A stretch of 64,000 nucleotides of DNA from Flavobacterium aquatile LMG 4008 = ATCC 11947 (GCF_000757385.1 NZ_JRHH01000002.1:62001-126000); one strand, 5' to 3'; numbered from the stretch's first letter, positions 51,323 through 61,014 are shown. The notes: generated by a model not told the origin, from the letters alone. Translations and numbers: made by a program.

Positions 51323-52312
51323 TTATTTTTTTTCGGGTTTCTTTAAAAATTGAACCGATTTTATGATCGATTCTAATTCTAACATTAAATCTCTTTTACT
51401 TTTGGATGGCGCGTAACAAAATCCTTCAAGCACCAAAATTCGTTTATTGGTTTCATCAACTATTGCATAGTTTATAAATGGTCCGCTCATGAAATCGTTG
51501 CTTAAATCCCAAGTTCCTTTGGTTTCATAAGTTGTTTTCCCGAAAATTTTAGTCTTTGTTAGATAAGGCGAAAAAGCAGTTTCGGTTATCATTTTCGTTC
51601 TCGGTTTGTTACCATGAATGTATTTTTTACCAATAGAATCTCTAATTTTTACAATTCTGTTAACCAAATTGGTAGTGTCTTTAAGTGAACTCATCGGAAT
51701 TTGATACGCCAATAAACATAGATTGCCGCTGGTGATTTCTTTTTTTAGCCACAAAAAATTTTTGCCCTGCAAGACAATTTTATACTTGTCAGGTACGTTG
51801 ACTAGAACATTGAATCGCGACTTTATTTTGTCTCTTTCTAATGATCTTCGAATGTTTCTTTTTTGGAAAATATCTATCTCCGATTTTTTAATTTCCGAAA
51901 TAATTTTTGGGGCATTTACCTCAATACTATCAATAATTTCTTTAACTGTTTTACCAGAAATGTGAACTGCTATCTGCGGAGTTACATATTCGTTTGGCTT
52001 AATGTAAAACTTAGTTTTAGCTTCTTTTTTAACCACAATAATATTTCTACTATTGGTCATGAAACCTTCTAATAATTTTACTGGATATTGATTTAAAGTA
52101 AATAATGGTTCTTCTTCTTGCAGACCGATTACTGGCGAAGCGAATTTATTTCTGATAGAATCGCCCACTTCACCATTCCAAAGTTGATCGTCGATAATCA
52201 CAGAAATGGCGTTTATTTTCGCAGTGTTTTCATCAGAAATGGTGTTCTTCTTTTGATTACACGAAAAAAATAAAATACTAATTGCTAGAAATAAAAAATG
52301 GGTTTTATTCAT
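51323..52312 (-). CDS. DUF4837 family lipoprotein
   Basis: The 329-residue protein has a lipobox (ILFFSC) and the DUF4837 arrangement: ISVIIDDQLWNGEVGDSIRNKF, LFTLNQYP and a long C-terminal half containing YLTKTKIFGKTTYETKGTW. The function is unknown; the family is confined to Bacteroidota. I chose ATG 52312 because the extra residues up to 52357 overlap the stop of the adjacent gene and a -7 element (52328-52335) lies just upstream. Confidence 0.85.
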   Translation of the reverse strand: MNKTHFLFLAISILFFSCNQKKNTISDENTAKINAISVIIDDQLWNGEVGDSIRNKFASPVIGLQEEEPLFTLNQYPVKLLEGFMTNSRNIIVVKKEAKTKFYIKPNEYVTPQIAVHISGKTVKEIIDSIEVNAPKIISEIKKSEIDIFQKRNIRRSLERDKIKSRFNVLVNVPDKYKIVLQGKNFLWLKKEITSGNLCLLAYQIPMSSLKDTTNLVNRIVKIRDSIGKKYIHGNKPRTKMITETAFSPYLTKTKIFGKTTYETKGTWDLSNDFMSGPFINYAIVDETNKRILVLEGFCYAPSKSKRDLMLELESIIKSVQFLKKPEKK

Positions 52313-52327
52313 ATTGAAATAAAACCC

Positions 52328-52335
52328 AAATTTAT
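52328..52335 (-). promoter_or_regulatory. -7 promoter element TAAATTTG of the DUF4837 gene
   Basis: TAAATTTG on the minus strand lies 15 bases before the chosen ATG at 52312, in the short gap after the LysM gene. Confidence 0.5.
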
Positions 52336-52349
52336 ATAAGATTTTTTGA

Positions 52350-54689
52350 TTATCCACCTATTTTTAATTTCATTCCAGGTTTTAAATTCTCACTTTTTAT
52401 GTTATTCAATTTCTCGATGTCGGCAATGGTAACACCAGGAAATTTTTTAGCAATACTAGTTAATGTATCGCCTTGTCTTACTTGATATAACTTTTGATTT
52501 GCTTTTTTAATTGTTGCAACATAATCGTCTTTAACTTTTTTACCTTTAGTAGATGCAACTTCTTTACCAACGATAAGTTTATCACCTTCTTTAATACTTG
52601 TATCCGATAATGAATTTAACTCTAATAGATCATTAACTGTGGTGTTGTATTTTCTAGCTATTGTTCCTAAAAATTCTCCTTTTCCTACAACGTGTTCTAT
52701 ATTTTTTGCTAAATCATCATTATTTTCATTTGATTTTTGATTCGAAATAATTAACTCTGATCCAAGTTTTATATTGTTATCAGATAAATTATTCCATTCT
52801 TTTAAATCATCTACAGAAATATTATTGTTCTTTGCAATTGATGATAAATTATCTCCTTTAACCACAACATAAACGCTTTCATTTTTAGAAGTTGTGTCTG
52901 TTTTTACTTCTTTCTTAATGATTTCAGCTTTAACTTTCTTTGGTTCGGCAACAGCAACTGCTTCATTTTTAGTCGCAAATGGTTGCTTCACTTCTTTTCT
53001 AACAGTTGTAGTTACTTTTTCGTTTTTGATGATTTTCAAATTATCTCCAAGACCAATATTGTTTCCTTTTAACTTATTCCATTTTTTAATTTCGGCTACA
53101 GAAACATCGTATTTTGAAGCAATTTCTCCTAAAACATCACCTTTTTTTACTTTGTGGTATTTTGTAACATCTTTGTATGAAACTACTTTTTCGGTTTTAA
53201 AAACTTTGTCAGTTTTAGTTACATTCGATGCAATATTAGAAGTTGAATCGGTTACAATTTTTGCTTCTTTAGTCGAAACAGAATCGGCTGCAGTTTTATT
53301 GGAAGCAATATCGTTATTGGCTTTGTAAGCAATTTTTTCGGTTGATATAATTTTTAAATTTCTGCCTAACGGAGCCGAGTTACTTCGCAATCCATTCCAG
53401 TTTTTAATATCAGAAACTGATACGTTATACTTATTTGCAATTTTAGATAAATTATCACCTTTCCTTACTTTGTAATATTTAGTTCTTGTAGTTAAATCGC
53501 CATCTGATTGCGATGGATTAGAAGGATCGTTTTGTTTTACTGTAGCCAATCTTTCATAAGGACGTTCTCTTTTATTGGCTTCATAATTTACATAAGCGTA
53601 GATCTTGTCTTCGTTGGAAGTAAATATTGCGATTTTATCTTTTGGCAATCTCAAGAAGTTTCTTTCTCCAGAAATTGCTGGAATTTCATTTCGTTTGTAC
53701 GACGGATTGAAGAACTTTAATTCGGCCACTGGAACATCCAACAAATCGGATATTTGTTTGAAAGTCATGTGGTTTTTTACCATTACGGTATCCGTTGCAA
53801 AATGATTTGCGATGGCTTTATTTGGTACAATTCCGTGTTCTTTATGGTATTCGAAAATATACATTGTAGCCAAAAATGCTGGTAAATATCCTTGTGTTTC
53901 TTTAGGAAGATTTTTTCTAATGTTCCAATAATTTTGTTGTCCGCCCGAACGACGAATGGCTTTGGCAACATTTCCTGGTCCAGAATTATAAGATGCTAAA
54001 ACCAAATCCCAATCGCCAAAAATTTTGTACATGTTTTCCATATACTGCGATGCTGCTTGACTTGCTTTTAATGGATCGCTTCGTTCATCAACATATGATG
54101 AAATATTTAAACCATATTGTTTTCCTGTTTGATACATAAATTGCCACAAACCAGTCGCACCAACCCTCGAAACCGCTAACGGATTTAAAGCTGACTCAAC
54201 TACTGCAAGATATTTAATTTCTAACGGAATGTTTTTCTTGGCTAATTCTTCTTCAAATATTGGAAAGTAGAATTGAGAAATTCCCATTAAACGTTCGAAT
54301 CCTTTTTTTCTATTCTTCAAGAAAGATTTGATAACATTCTCTAAACCAATATTGTATTCAATATTAAAAGGCGATTTTTCATCAAGTCTTTTCAGTCGTT
54401 CTTTTAATAATTCTGTAGGCAATTCATAATCTACCGTTTTGTCAATATCTACAGTCTTAATGTCTTGAAGCATTGAAGAGTAAATGTCTAGCGATGTCAT
54501 TTCTTTCATCCAAAGACTATCAATGCACATGGCCATATCGTCATTGACAAAAGTGGCTTTTATAGAATCTAAGTACGAAACTTTTACAACGTTTTTAAGA
54601 ATTGTATCTTGCTGTGTAGTGGTTTCTTGAGCGAAAAAAGAAGCCGAAGCAAGAATAAGAATCGATGTCAGTTTGTTTTTGATATTCAT
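52350..54689 (-). CDS. Lytic transglycosylase with five LysM domains (MltD-like)
   Basis: It cuts the glycan backbone of peptidoglycan. The 779-residue protein has a signal peptide (about 1-20) and an SLT catalytic domain (about 155-290): Glu in AVVESALNPLAVSRVGATG, then GLWQFM and ASYNSGPGNVAKAI. Five LysM domains follow, near residues 403-447, 510-555, 613-655, 665-708 and 732-778, each with a KGD or QGDTL-like start and a closing LG/GxxLKI. The linkers between LysM domains are rich in charged residues and serine. Confidence 0.92.
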   Translation of the reverse strand: MNIKNKLTSILILASASFFAQETTTQQDTILKNVVKVSYLDSIKATFVNDDMAMCIDSLWMKEMTSLDIYSSMLQDIKTVDIDKTVDYELPTELLKERLKRLDEKSPFNIEYNIGLENVIKSFLKNRKKGFERLMGISQFYFPIFEEELAKKNIPLEIKYLAVVESALNPLAVSRVGATGLWQFMYQTGKQYGLNISSYVDERSDPLKASQAASQYMENMYKIFGDWDLVLASYNSGPGNVAKAIRRSGGQQNYWNIRKNLPKETQGYLPAFLATMYIFEYHKEHGIVPNKAIANHFATDTVMVKNHMTFKQISDLLDVPVAELKFFNPSYKRNEIPAISGERNFLRLPKDKIAIFTSNEDKIYAYVNYEANKRERPYERLATVKQNDPSNPSQSDGDLTTRTKYYKVRKGDNLSKIANKYNVSVSDIKNWNGLRSNSAPLGRNLKIISTEKIAYKANNDIASNKTAADSVSTKEAKIVTDSTSNIASNVTKTDKVFKTEKVVSYKDVTKYHKVKKGDVLGEIASKYDVSVAEIKKWNKLKGNNIGLGDNLKIIKNEKVTTTVRKEVKQPFATKNEAVAVAEPKKVKAEIIKKEVKTDTTSKNESVYVVVKGDNLSSIAKNNNISVDDLKEWNNLSDNNIKLGSELIISNQKSNENNDDLAKNIEHVVGKGEFLGTIARKYNTTVNDLLELNSLSDTSIKEGDKLIVGKEVASTKGKKVKDDYVATIKKANQKLYQVRQGDTLTSIAKKFPGVTIADIEKLNNIKSENLKPGMKLKIGG

Positions 54690-54734
54690 ATTATTTTATT
54701 CAACATTTTATTAATCAGCATATTATGCTATTTG

Positions 54735-54742
54735 CAAACTTA
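54735..54742 (-). promoter_or_regulatory. -7 promoter element TAAGTTTG of the LysM transglycosylase gene
   Basis: TAAGTTTG on the minus strand matches TAnnTTTG, 45 bases before the ATG at 54689. Confidence 0.5.
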
Positions 54743-54790
54743 CCTATTAATAACGTAAAATTTTGTTTAATTATTGTTAAAGTCTGATTT

Positions 54791-55978
54791 TTAGTCTAAA
54801 ATCGCTTGAATTCCAGGTAAAACTTTTCCTTCTAACATTTCTAGCATTGCACCGCCACCAGTAGAAACATAGCTCATTTTATCTTCTAAACCAAATTGTT
54901 TTACTGCCGAAACTGAGTCGCCGCCACCAACAAGAGAAAATGCTCCATTTGCTGTTGATTCTGCAATATATTCTCCTAAAGTTATGGTTCCATGAGCAAA
55001 TTTTTCCATTTCAAAAACGCCTAATGGTCCGTTCCAAAGAATCGTTTTAGAAGCCATAATTACCTCTTTAAAATTTTCTAACGATTTTGGTCCAGCATCC
55101 AGTCCTTGCCATCCGTCTGGAATTTCACGAACATCAACGATTTGCGTATCTGCATCATTTGAAAAAGCATTTGCAGCAACAACATCTACTGGAATATGAA
55201 TGTGAACGCCTTTTTCTTTTGCTTTATGCAAAATTTCGATAGCCAAATCTAGTTTATCGTCTTCACAAATAGAATTTCCAACTTTTCCGCCTAAAGCTTT
55301 TATGAAGGTAAAAGTCATTCCGCCACCAATAATCATGTGATCTACTTTGTCTAAAATATTTTCGATTACGGTAATTTTAGAAGAAACTTTAGAACCACCA
55401 AGAACGGCAGTTACAGGTTTTACCGAATTATTAAGAACACGATTTAAACTTTCAATTTCTTTAGCTAATAAAGATCCGAAACATTTATTATCTGGAAAAA
55501 ATTGCGCAATTATTGTTGTAGAAGCATGTGCTCTGTGTGCGGTTCCAAAAGCATCGTTCACGTAAATATCACCTAACGAAGCCAAATCTTTAGAAAATGA
55601 AACATCACCGGCTTCTTCTTCTTCATAAAAACGAAGGTTTTCAAGCAGTAAAACTTCTCCTGGTTTCAAGTTGGAAGCTGCATTTTGAGCAATAGTTCCG
55701 CGGCAATCTGAAGCAAAAATAACAGGCACTTCAAGTACTTGAGCAACGGTATCAACAATATGTTTTAATGAATATTTATCTTCTTTTCCTTTTGGTCTTC
55801 CTAGATGTGACATTAAAATAACGCTTCCACCATCGGCAAGAATTTTATCAATTGTTGGCTTTGCTGCTTCAATTCTGTTGGCATCGGTTACCTTAAAATT
55901 TTCATCTAATGGAACATTAAAATCTACTCGTACTAAAGCTTTTTTTGAATTGAAATTGAAGTCGTTTAAAGTTTTCAT
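54791..55978 (-). CDS. pgk: Phosphoglycerate kinase
   Basis: It transfers phosphate between 1,3-bisphosphoglycerate and ADP in glycolysis. The 395-residue protein is of normal length and shows the signature [16 protein letters not shown] near residue 17, the substrate-binding [10 protein letters not shown], and the nucleotide-binding [13 protein letters not shown] and [14 protein letters not shown] near the C-terminus. It is preceded by a clear -7 element (56009-56016) and has no co-directional neighbour within 100 bases downstream, so it is probably monocistronic. Confidence 0.97.
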   Translation of the reverse strand: MKTLNDFNFNSKKALVRVDFNVPLDENFKVTDANRIEAAKPTIDKILADGGSVILMSHLGRPKGKEDKYSLKHIVDTVAQVLEVPVIFASDCRGTIAQNAASNLKPGEVLLLENLRFYEEEEAGDVSFSKDLASLGDIYVNDAFGTAHRAHASTTIIAQFFPDNKCFGSLLAKEIESLNRVLNNSVKPVTAVLGGSKVSSKITVIENILDKVDHMIIGGGMTFTFIKALGGKVGNSICEDDKLDLAIEILHKAKEKGVHIHIPVDVVAANAFSNDADTQIVDVREIPDGWQGLDAGPKSLENFKEVIMASKTILWNGPLGVFEMEKFAHGTITLGEYIAESTANGAFSLVGGGDSVSAVKQFGLEDKMSYVSTGGGAMLEMLEGKVLPGIQAILD

Positions 55979-56008
55979 TAATTTACAGTGTTAATTGATA
56001 GTATTCTG

Positions 56009-56016
56009 CAAATATA
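56009..56016 (-). promoter_or_regulatory. -7 promoter element TATATTTG of pgk
   Basis: TATATTTG on the minus strand matches TAnnTTTG, 30 bases before the pgk ATG. Confidence 0.6.
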
Positions 56017-56421
56017 ACCATTTTGTTTTTCTTAGAAAATGATAAACATCAGGGTTGCTTTTTAGACTTTTGTTGTTCCCTTTCTTCAATTGTTAGTGTT
56101 CTAAATCCGTTTTGAGTTGTAATAATTCCGCCAATTTCTATTCCGTGAAATAAACTTGAAAACATATTTTTTCTATGTTTTAAAGATTTAATCGTTCCGT
56201 GAAGTAAGACACTTATCAACATTAATATACTGGTTTTTAGTTGGTTTTAAAATTTATCTGAAATTCAAAAATAAAAAAAATATCGATTAAACACTCTTTT
56301 CATCGATTAACTGCAAAATAAAATCTAAAAATCAATAATTCCTATAAAAACCACAACTTTATGATAGAATAATCTTACATAAAAATCATGTCGTTTTAAA
56401 GGAATAACTACTAAATTCTTA

Positions 56422-56429
56422 TATATTTG
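56422..56429 (+). promoter_or_regulatory. -7 promoter element TATATTTG immediately before holB
   Basis: TATATTTG ends 4 bases before the ATG at 56434. If used, the transcript would start at or about the start codon, giving a leaderless mRNA. Confidence 0.5.
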
Positions 56430-56433
56430 TGCT

Positions 56434-57582
56434 ATGCAGTTTTCAGAAATATTAGGACACGAACACATTAAAAATCACTTGGTTAAAAGCGCGAGCCAAG
56501 GTAGAATTCCTCATGCACAATTATTTGTTGGTCCAGAAGGAAGCGGTACATTGGCTATGGCAATAGCTTATGCGCAATATATTGTTTGCCAAAATTCTGG
56601 AAGTAATAATGAAAACGGAAATGAATCTTGCAATATAAAATTCAACCATTTAGCGCATCCCGATTTGCATTTTGTGTATCCGACTGTAACTACAGAAGAT
56701 GTAAAATCGAAACCAAAAAGTATTGATTTTCTTCAAGATTGGCGTCAATTTATTACAGAAACTCCATATGGCGGATTATTCGATTGGTTTAAAACACTTG
56801 GTGTTAGTAACAAACAAGGCGAAATTCGGGTTGATGATGCACAGGAAATTTTAAAAGCCTTAGCCTTAAAATCATTAGAAGGAAGTTATAAAATTATGAT
56901 TATTTGGATGGCCGATAAAATGAATATTGCTGCTTCAAATAAACTTTTAAAACTGCTAGAAGAACCAACAGACAAAACGGTTTTTATATTAATTTCTGAA
57001 AACGAAGAAGATATAATTCAAACTATTCGTTCGCGATGCCAAGTATTGCATTTCAATGGTTTACCTGAAAATGTAATTACAGAGGCATTGGTTTCACGTG
57101 AAAAAATTGATGAAAAATTAGCTTATAAAATTGCCCATCAAGCACAAGGAAATTACAATAAAGCTTTGCATATTTTACATGAAGATAACGACGAATTACC
57201 ATTTGAAAAATGGTTTGTAGATTGGGTTCGTGCTGCTTTTAGAGCCAAAGGAAACGCTACTGCAATTTTGGATTTAATTTCTTGGAGTGATCAAGTGGCA
57301 GGTTTGGGAAGAGAAACGCAAAAGAAGTTTTTGAATTATTGTATAGACATGTTTCGTCAAGCTTTATTGCTTAATTATCAAGCCGAAAAGTTGGTTTATA
57401 TTGAACCAACAGTTGATAAATTTAAATTAGAAAACTTCGCACCATTTGTAACTGGAAATAATATTACTGAAATTTTCAAAGAAATATCTGACGCTTCTTA
57501 CCATATTGAACGCAACGGAAATGCGAAAATTATTTTAACCGATTTATCTATTAAACTAACTCGATTAATTCATAAAAAATAA
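56434..57582 (+). CDS. holB: DNA polymerase III subunit delta' (HolB)
   Basis: It is part of the clamp-loader complex. The 382-residue protein has the AAA+ clamp-loader order: FSEILGHEHIKNHLVKSA, HAQLFVGPEGSGTLAMA (degenerate P-loop with Thr where ATP-binding subunits have Lys), DAQEILKALALKSLEGSYKIMIIWMADKMN, then LLKLLEEPTDKTVFILISEN and the sensor-like TIRSRCQ. Loss of the P-loop lysine is normal for delta', which does not hydrolyse ATP. The zinc module shows only two cysteines (CQNSG...ESC). A parS-like site lies inside the gene (57090-57105). Confidence 0.9.
   Translation: MQFSEILGHEHIKNHLVKSASQGRIPHAQLFVGPEGSGTLAMAIAYAQYIVCQNSGSNNENGNESCNIKFNHLAHPDLHFVYPTVTTEDVKSKPKSIDFLQDWRQFITETPYGGLFDWFKTLGVSNKQGEIRVDDAQEILKALALKSLEGSYKIMIIWMADKMNIAASNKLLKLLEEPTDKTVFILISENEEDIIQTIRSRCQVLHFNGLPENVITEALVSREKIDEKLAYKIAHQAQGNYNKALHILHEDNDELPFEKWFVDWVRAAFRAKGNATAILDLISWSDQVAGLGRETQKKFLNYCIDMFRQALLLNYQAEKLVYIEPTVDKFKLENFAPFVTGNNITEIFKEISDASYHIERNGNAKIILTDLSIKLTRLIHKK
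57090..57105. promoter_or_regulatory. parS-like site inside holB
   Basis: GGTTTCACGTGAAAAA matches the ParB-binding consensus TGTTTCACGTGAAACA at 14 of 16 positions, with the full CACGTG core and both GTTT/AAA arms. Confidence 0.4.
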
Positions 57583-57665
57583 GTTTAATAAGTAATAAAA
57601 GAATCATTTTTAATCGCTATCTTTAAGTAACAAACAAAATTTTGTTAATCTAAAAAAACAATGTC

Positions 57666-58049
57666 ATGAACAATACCGCTTCTGTTTTAGTTTTAGTTTT
57701 TCTTGCCGTAACTTTTATTATGTCTGCCCACGATAAAATTTTTCATTGGAAGGATAATATGGCTTGGTTGAAACCCCATTTTGAGAAAACTATTTTGAAA
57801 AATAGTGTTGCTGTAACTACTGGAATTTTGCTTGTTTTCGAATTAATTGCAGGTATTTTTAGCATTGTTGGAATTCTAGAACTTTACATAAATGGCGGAC
57901 GAATGTTTGGGTTTTATGGAGCCGTTTTTTCTTGTATTTCTTTACTGCTTATGCTTTTTGGACAACGATTGGCTAAAGATTATGATGGTGCAAGAACGAT
58001 TGCTATTTATTTTGTGGTTGCAATTTTAGGGGTTTATTGGTTGAGTTAA
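57666..58049 (+). CDS. DoxX family membrane protein
   Basis: The 127-residue protein has four hydrophobic helices (about 6-20, 45-66, 70-95 and 105-126) and the DoxX pattern SAHDKIFHW after helix 1 with RLAKDYDGA before the last helix. DoxX-type proteins are linked to redox or thiol stress in other bacteria; the role here is unknown. It stands alone between holB and the toxin-antitoxin pair. Confidence 0.75.
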   Translation: MNNTASVLVLVFLAVTFIMSAHDKIFHWKDNMAWLKPHFEKTILKNSVAVTTGILLVFELIAGIFSIVGILELYINGGRMFGFYGAVFSCISLLLMLFGQRLAKDYDGARTIAIYFVVAILGVYWLS

Positions 58050-58112
58050 AATCAATTTCTTTTCAAATTTTATTAAATTATTTTATTAATTTTATAATTA
58101 TATATTTTAGTT

Positions 58113-58352
58113 ATGAATGTAGAATCGCAACGTAAAAACATAGTTCACAGAATATTAGAGATTGAAAATTCTAAATTACTTTCTCAAATAGAAGAACTTT
58201 TAGATAATGATGTTTATACTTATACGACATCTGGCAAAGCTTTGTCTGTGAAAGAATATAGAGAACATTTGGATCACATTATTGTAGCATCCGATTCTGG
58301 TGAAAAAGGATATTCTACAAATGAAGCACGAAATAAAATCTCTCGAAAATGA
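58113..58352 (+). CDS. Type II antitoxin of a ParE-type module
   Basis: The 79-residue protein is small and charged with a helical N-terminal part (IVHRILEIENSKLLSQIEELL), typical of antitoxins whose C-terminal tail wraps the toxin. The DNA-binding class is not clear by eye. The following toxin gene overlaps its stop by 4 bases (ATGA), as usual for these pairs. Confidence 0.75.
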   Translation: MNVESQRKNIVHRILEIENSKLLSQIEELLDNDVYTYTTSGKALSVKEYREHLDHIIVASDSGEKGYSTNEARNKISRK

Positions 58353-58642
58353 AACCAATTTTTTGGTCAAAAGAATCGATTGTTTCAATTCAAAATATTT
58401 ATGATTATATAGTTGAAAAAAGCCCTCAAAATGCAGATTTAGTTGTAGATACATTATTTGATTTAGGCGATAAATTAAACATTTTTCCAGAAAAAAATCC
58501 AAAAGAACCACTTTATAATCAAGATTCCATCAAATTTTTTCCAAAGTGGAATTTCAAAATTGTTTATAGAATTGAGAAAGATAGAATTTATATTCTTGAT
58601 GTATTTTCAACATTAAAAAATCCTAAGAATTTTAGAATTTAA
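58349..58642 (+). CDS. RelE/ParE-family toxin
   Basis: The 97-residue protein has the ParE order: FWSKESIVSIQNIYDYIVEKSPQNADLVVDTL at the N-terminus, then PLYNQDSIKFFPKWNFKIVYRIEKDRIYILDVF. ParE toxins poison DNA gyrase and RelE toxins cut mRNA; the layout is nearer ParE. The stop overlaps the convergent helicase gene stop by 4 bases, so there is no terminator between them. Confidence 0.85.
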   Translation: MKPIFWSKESIVSIQNIYDYIVEKSPQNADLVVDTLFDLGDKLNIFPEKNPKEPLYNQDSIKFFPKWNFKIVYRIEKDRIYILDVFSTLKNPKNFRI

Positions 58643-60912
58643 ACATTCAAACTCGCCTTAAACATTCGTAATTCTTCCCACGAAAAAGCATCTCCAACTT
58701 GCTCTTTTAATGGAGTTAATGACTCTTCTTTGTAACCATAAAATAATTTCTGCAACTCTTCAATTTTATCTTCTGGAAGAATCTCATTAATGGTAACCGC
58801 TTTATCTTGAATAAGTTTGGTGAAATGAGTCAAAATTGTTGCTTCAGTAAGTTTTCGAATAGTGGCAATTTCTGCTATCGAATTTTTTTCAACCCAAAGT
58901 TCATACGTGATTTGTGCTGTTGGTTTTTTGGGTGTTTTTTCCGATTTCTTTTTCTTTGGTTCGTACAAACTTAGGTTTTCTTTGTCTTCAATCAAACTCG
59001 CATTATTGCGTTTGTAATCTTCGAAAACGCGTTCAATTTTTCTAGTTTTATAAGATTTTATTTCATCAGAATTTAAGTTTTGCTTGCTGATGGTTTTGTC
59101 ATCAATTACGATTTCAATTAGCTTTTTGGCTTTCATTAATCGCAAAATGGCGTTTACTTGTAAATCTTCTAAAACCAATAGTTCTTCGTAAAACTGTTTC
59201 ACCAATTTGATTCGTTTTACTTCTTCAATTTTATATAAAATTTCATAAACAAGAGTATCTAATTTATCGTAAAAATAGTTGTAAGCTGCTTGAATTCTTT
59301 CGTTTATAAAATTAAAATCTACCGTTTCATCACGAAATAATTTGTCTAATTGCGACATAAATTTGGATGCTGGGTCAATTAAATTTTCGCAAAAATCCAT
59401 TTGTTTTGCTGCCCAATTGCTGTGTTTGGATTTGGCAGAAGTGTCCGAATCTAGATAACTGAATTTATGATTGCACCATTCTTGAGCCAATTCTAGCCAA
59501 TTGAAACTGTTTCTAAGATAATTATGAATATAGTTTTTGGTGTCTTGCTGTAAATAATTGTGTAAAATTTCTGTCGATGCTTTATTGTTGGCATATTCCA
59601 TAACATCATCGTCGTTAGAAATACCATTCATTTGCAGCGGAGAAAGTAAAATTAAGCCGTTTAACGAGCGTAAACGCGATAAAGCAACATAGGCTTGTCC
59701 AGGAAGAAAAACTTGCGAAACATCAAGTGCTGCTTTGTCAAAAGTTAATCCTTGGCTTTTATGAACGGTGATTGCCCAAGCCAATTTTACTGGATAATGT
59801 GTGAAAGTTCCTAAAACTTCTTCCTCAATTTCCTTCGTCATCGGATTTACAAAATAGCGGATATTCTGCCATTCGTAACGTTCTACTTCGATTGTTTTAT
59901 TTTCTTCAGGGAAATGAACTCGAATTTCATCATCTGATAAGGAATGAATTACGCCCATTTTTCCGTTGAAATAATTTTTATCAAATGACAAATCGTTTTT
60001 AATAAACATTACTTGTGCACCAATTTTCAACTCCAAATATTCTTCGAGAGGAAAAATTTTATCTGGAAAATCGTCAACAATTCTTGCTTTATATCTCCTT
60101 GAATTGCCTTCTAGATCGGCTAGTGATTGAACGTTAATTGTATCGGCTTTATTGTTGTGCGTGGTTAAAGTAATGTAACCTTTATTTTCTTTCAAATCGA
60201 AATTTGGTTTAACAAATTGATTCAAAAAAGTAACATTACTTTGAGTTATCTTATTGTTTCTTAGATTATTAAGTATGTCGATGAAACTTTCATCCGTTTG
60301 ACGGAAAATCTTAGACAATTCAATATATAAAGGTGGATTTTGTAAAATTGCATGCGAATGAAAAAAGAATTTTCCTTTATAATACTTGCGTAAGGTTCTC
60401 CATTCTTCGTCACGAATTACTGGTGGAAGTTGCAACAAATCACCAATAAAAAGCACTTGAACACCGCCAAAAGGTAGTTTTTTCTTTCTTACACTTTGCA
60501 GCATAAACTCGATGGCATCCAACAAATCAGATCGTAACATACTGACTTCGTCAATGATAAGCAACTCCATGTTTTGGATAACCGCTTTTTTTAAGGCACT
60601 CATTCTAAAATGGCGACGAAGCGTATCTTTCGATTCAAATTTTACGCTATCGGTAAACTGTACGTCAACATTATTATCTGGAATAAATCCACCAAAAGGA
60701 AGTTGAAACATCGAATGAATAGTAACTCCGCCAGCGTTTAAAGCGGCAATTCCAGTTGGCGCAACCACAACACAATTTTTGTGTGTAGTTTGGATAATTT
60801 CTTTAAGTAAAGTTGTTTTTCCAGTTCCTGCCTTTCCAGTTAGAAAAACAGATCGGTTGGTTTGGTTAATGAATTGAAGTACGTATTTTGCTTCGGCAGA
60901 TATGAATTCCAT
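58639..60912 (-). CDS. PIF1-like superfamily 1 DNA helicase with C-terminal helix-turn-helix
   Basis: The 757-residue protein has Walker A GKAGTGKTT (about 26-34), PTGIAALNAGGVTIHS, Walker B LLIIDEVSMLRSDL (about 114-127), GDLLQLPPV and a final helicase motif TVHKSQGLTFDKA with VALSRLRSL. After a helical middle region the last 90 residues carry an HTH_40-type domain (EKNSIAEIATIRKLTEATIL, about 685-705). Pif1-type helicases unwind G-quadruplex or forked DNA. The fused C-terminal HTH is a feature of Bacteroidota members. Confidence 0.85.
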   Translation of the reverse strand: MEFISAEAKYVLQFINQTNRSVFLTGKAGTGKTTLLKEIIQTTHKNCVVVAPTGIAALNAGGVTIHSMFQLPFGGFIPDNNVDVQFTDSVKFESKDTLRRHFRMSALKKAVIQNMELLIIDEVSMLRSDLLDAIEFMLQSVRKKKLPFGGVQVLFIGDLLQLPPVIRDEEWRTLRKYYKGKFFFHSHAILQNPPLYIELSKIFRQTDESFIDILNNLRNNKITQSNVTFLNQFVKPNFDLKENKGYITLTTHNNKADTINVQSLADLEGNSRRYKARIVDDFPDKIFPLEEYLELKIGAQVMFIKNDLSFDKNYFNGKMGVIHSLSDDEIRVHFPEENKTIEVERYEWQNIRYFVNPMTKEIEEEVLGTFTHYPVKLAWAITVHKSQGLTFDKAALDVSQVFLPGQAYVALSRLRSLNGLILLSPLQMNGISNDDDVMEYANNKASTEILHNYLQQDTKNYIHNYLRNSFNWLELAQEWCNHKFSYLDSDTSAKSKHSNWAAKQMDFCENLIDPASKFMSQLDKLFRDETVDFNFINERIQAAYNYFYDKLDTLVYEILYKIEEVKRIKLVKQFYEELLVLEDLQVNAILRLMKAKKLIEIVIDDKTISKQNLNSDEIKSYKTRKIERVFEDYKRNNASLIEDKENLSLYEPKKKKSEKTPKKPTAQITYELWVEKNSIAEIATIRKLTEATILTHFTKLIQDKAVTINEILPEDKIEELQKLFYGYKEESLTPLKEQVGDAFSWEELRMFKASLNV

Positions 60913-60933
60913 TGGCTTGTATTTTTAGAAAAA

Positions 60934-60941
60934 CAAAAGTA
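60934..60941 (-). promoter_or_regulatory. -7 promoter element TACTTTTG of the PIF1-like helicase gene
   Basis: TACTTTTG on the minus strand matches TAnnTTTG, 21 bases before the ATG at 60912. Confidence 0.55.
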
Positions 60942-60963
60942 ACTATTTGATTTTAAATTCCAA

Positions 60964-61014
60964 ATAAAAAAAATTCCAAATTCCAAAAGTTGAACTACTT
61001 GGAATTTGGAATTT
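60964..61014 (-). terminator. Terminator of the OmpH-like gene with a 16-bp stem
   Basis: AAATTCCAAATTCCAA (60971-60986) / TTGGAATTTGGAATTT (60999-61014) is a perfect stem with a 12-nt loop. On the minus strand a T run follows, between the OmpH-like stop and the helicase promoter. Confidence 0.9.

Larger units (their letters stand above)
55979..56433. other. 455-bp intergenic region between pgk and holB
   Basis: It holds the pgk promoter (TATATTTG on minus, 56009-56016), a 57-codon minus-strand frame (56049-56222) without convincing coding character, a 9-bp direct repeat ATCGATTAA (56282-56290 and 56302-56310) and the holB promoter. The 57-residue peptide (MLISVLLHGTIKSLKHRKNM...) matches nothing I recognise. 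Confidence 0.5.

Noticed and set aside
52894..53328. Plus-strand 144-residue frame inside the LysM gene
   Set aside because: It is antisense to the LysM/linker region and its hydrophobic composition follows from Lys/Asp-rich codons read backwards.
56049..56222. 57-codon minus-strand frame between pgk and holB
   Set aside because: No promoter, family match or convincing composition; kept only as part of the intergenic description.
58113..58642. Phage-defence island around the toxin-antitoxin pair
   Set aside because: Neighbours (DoxX, holB, helicase) look like ordinary chromosomal genes and no mobile or defence gene lies near.
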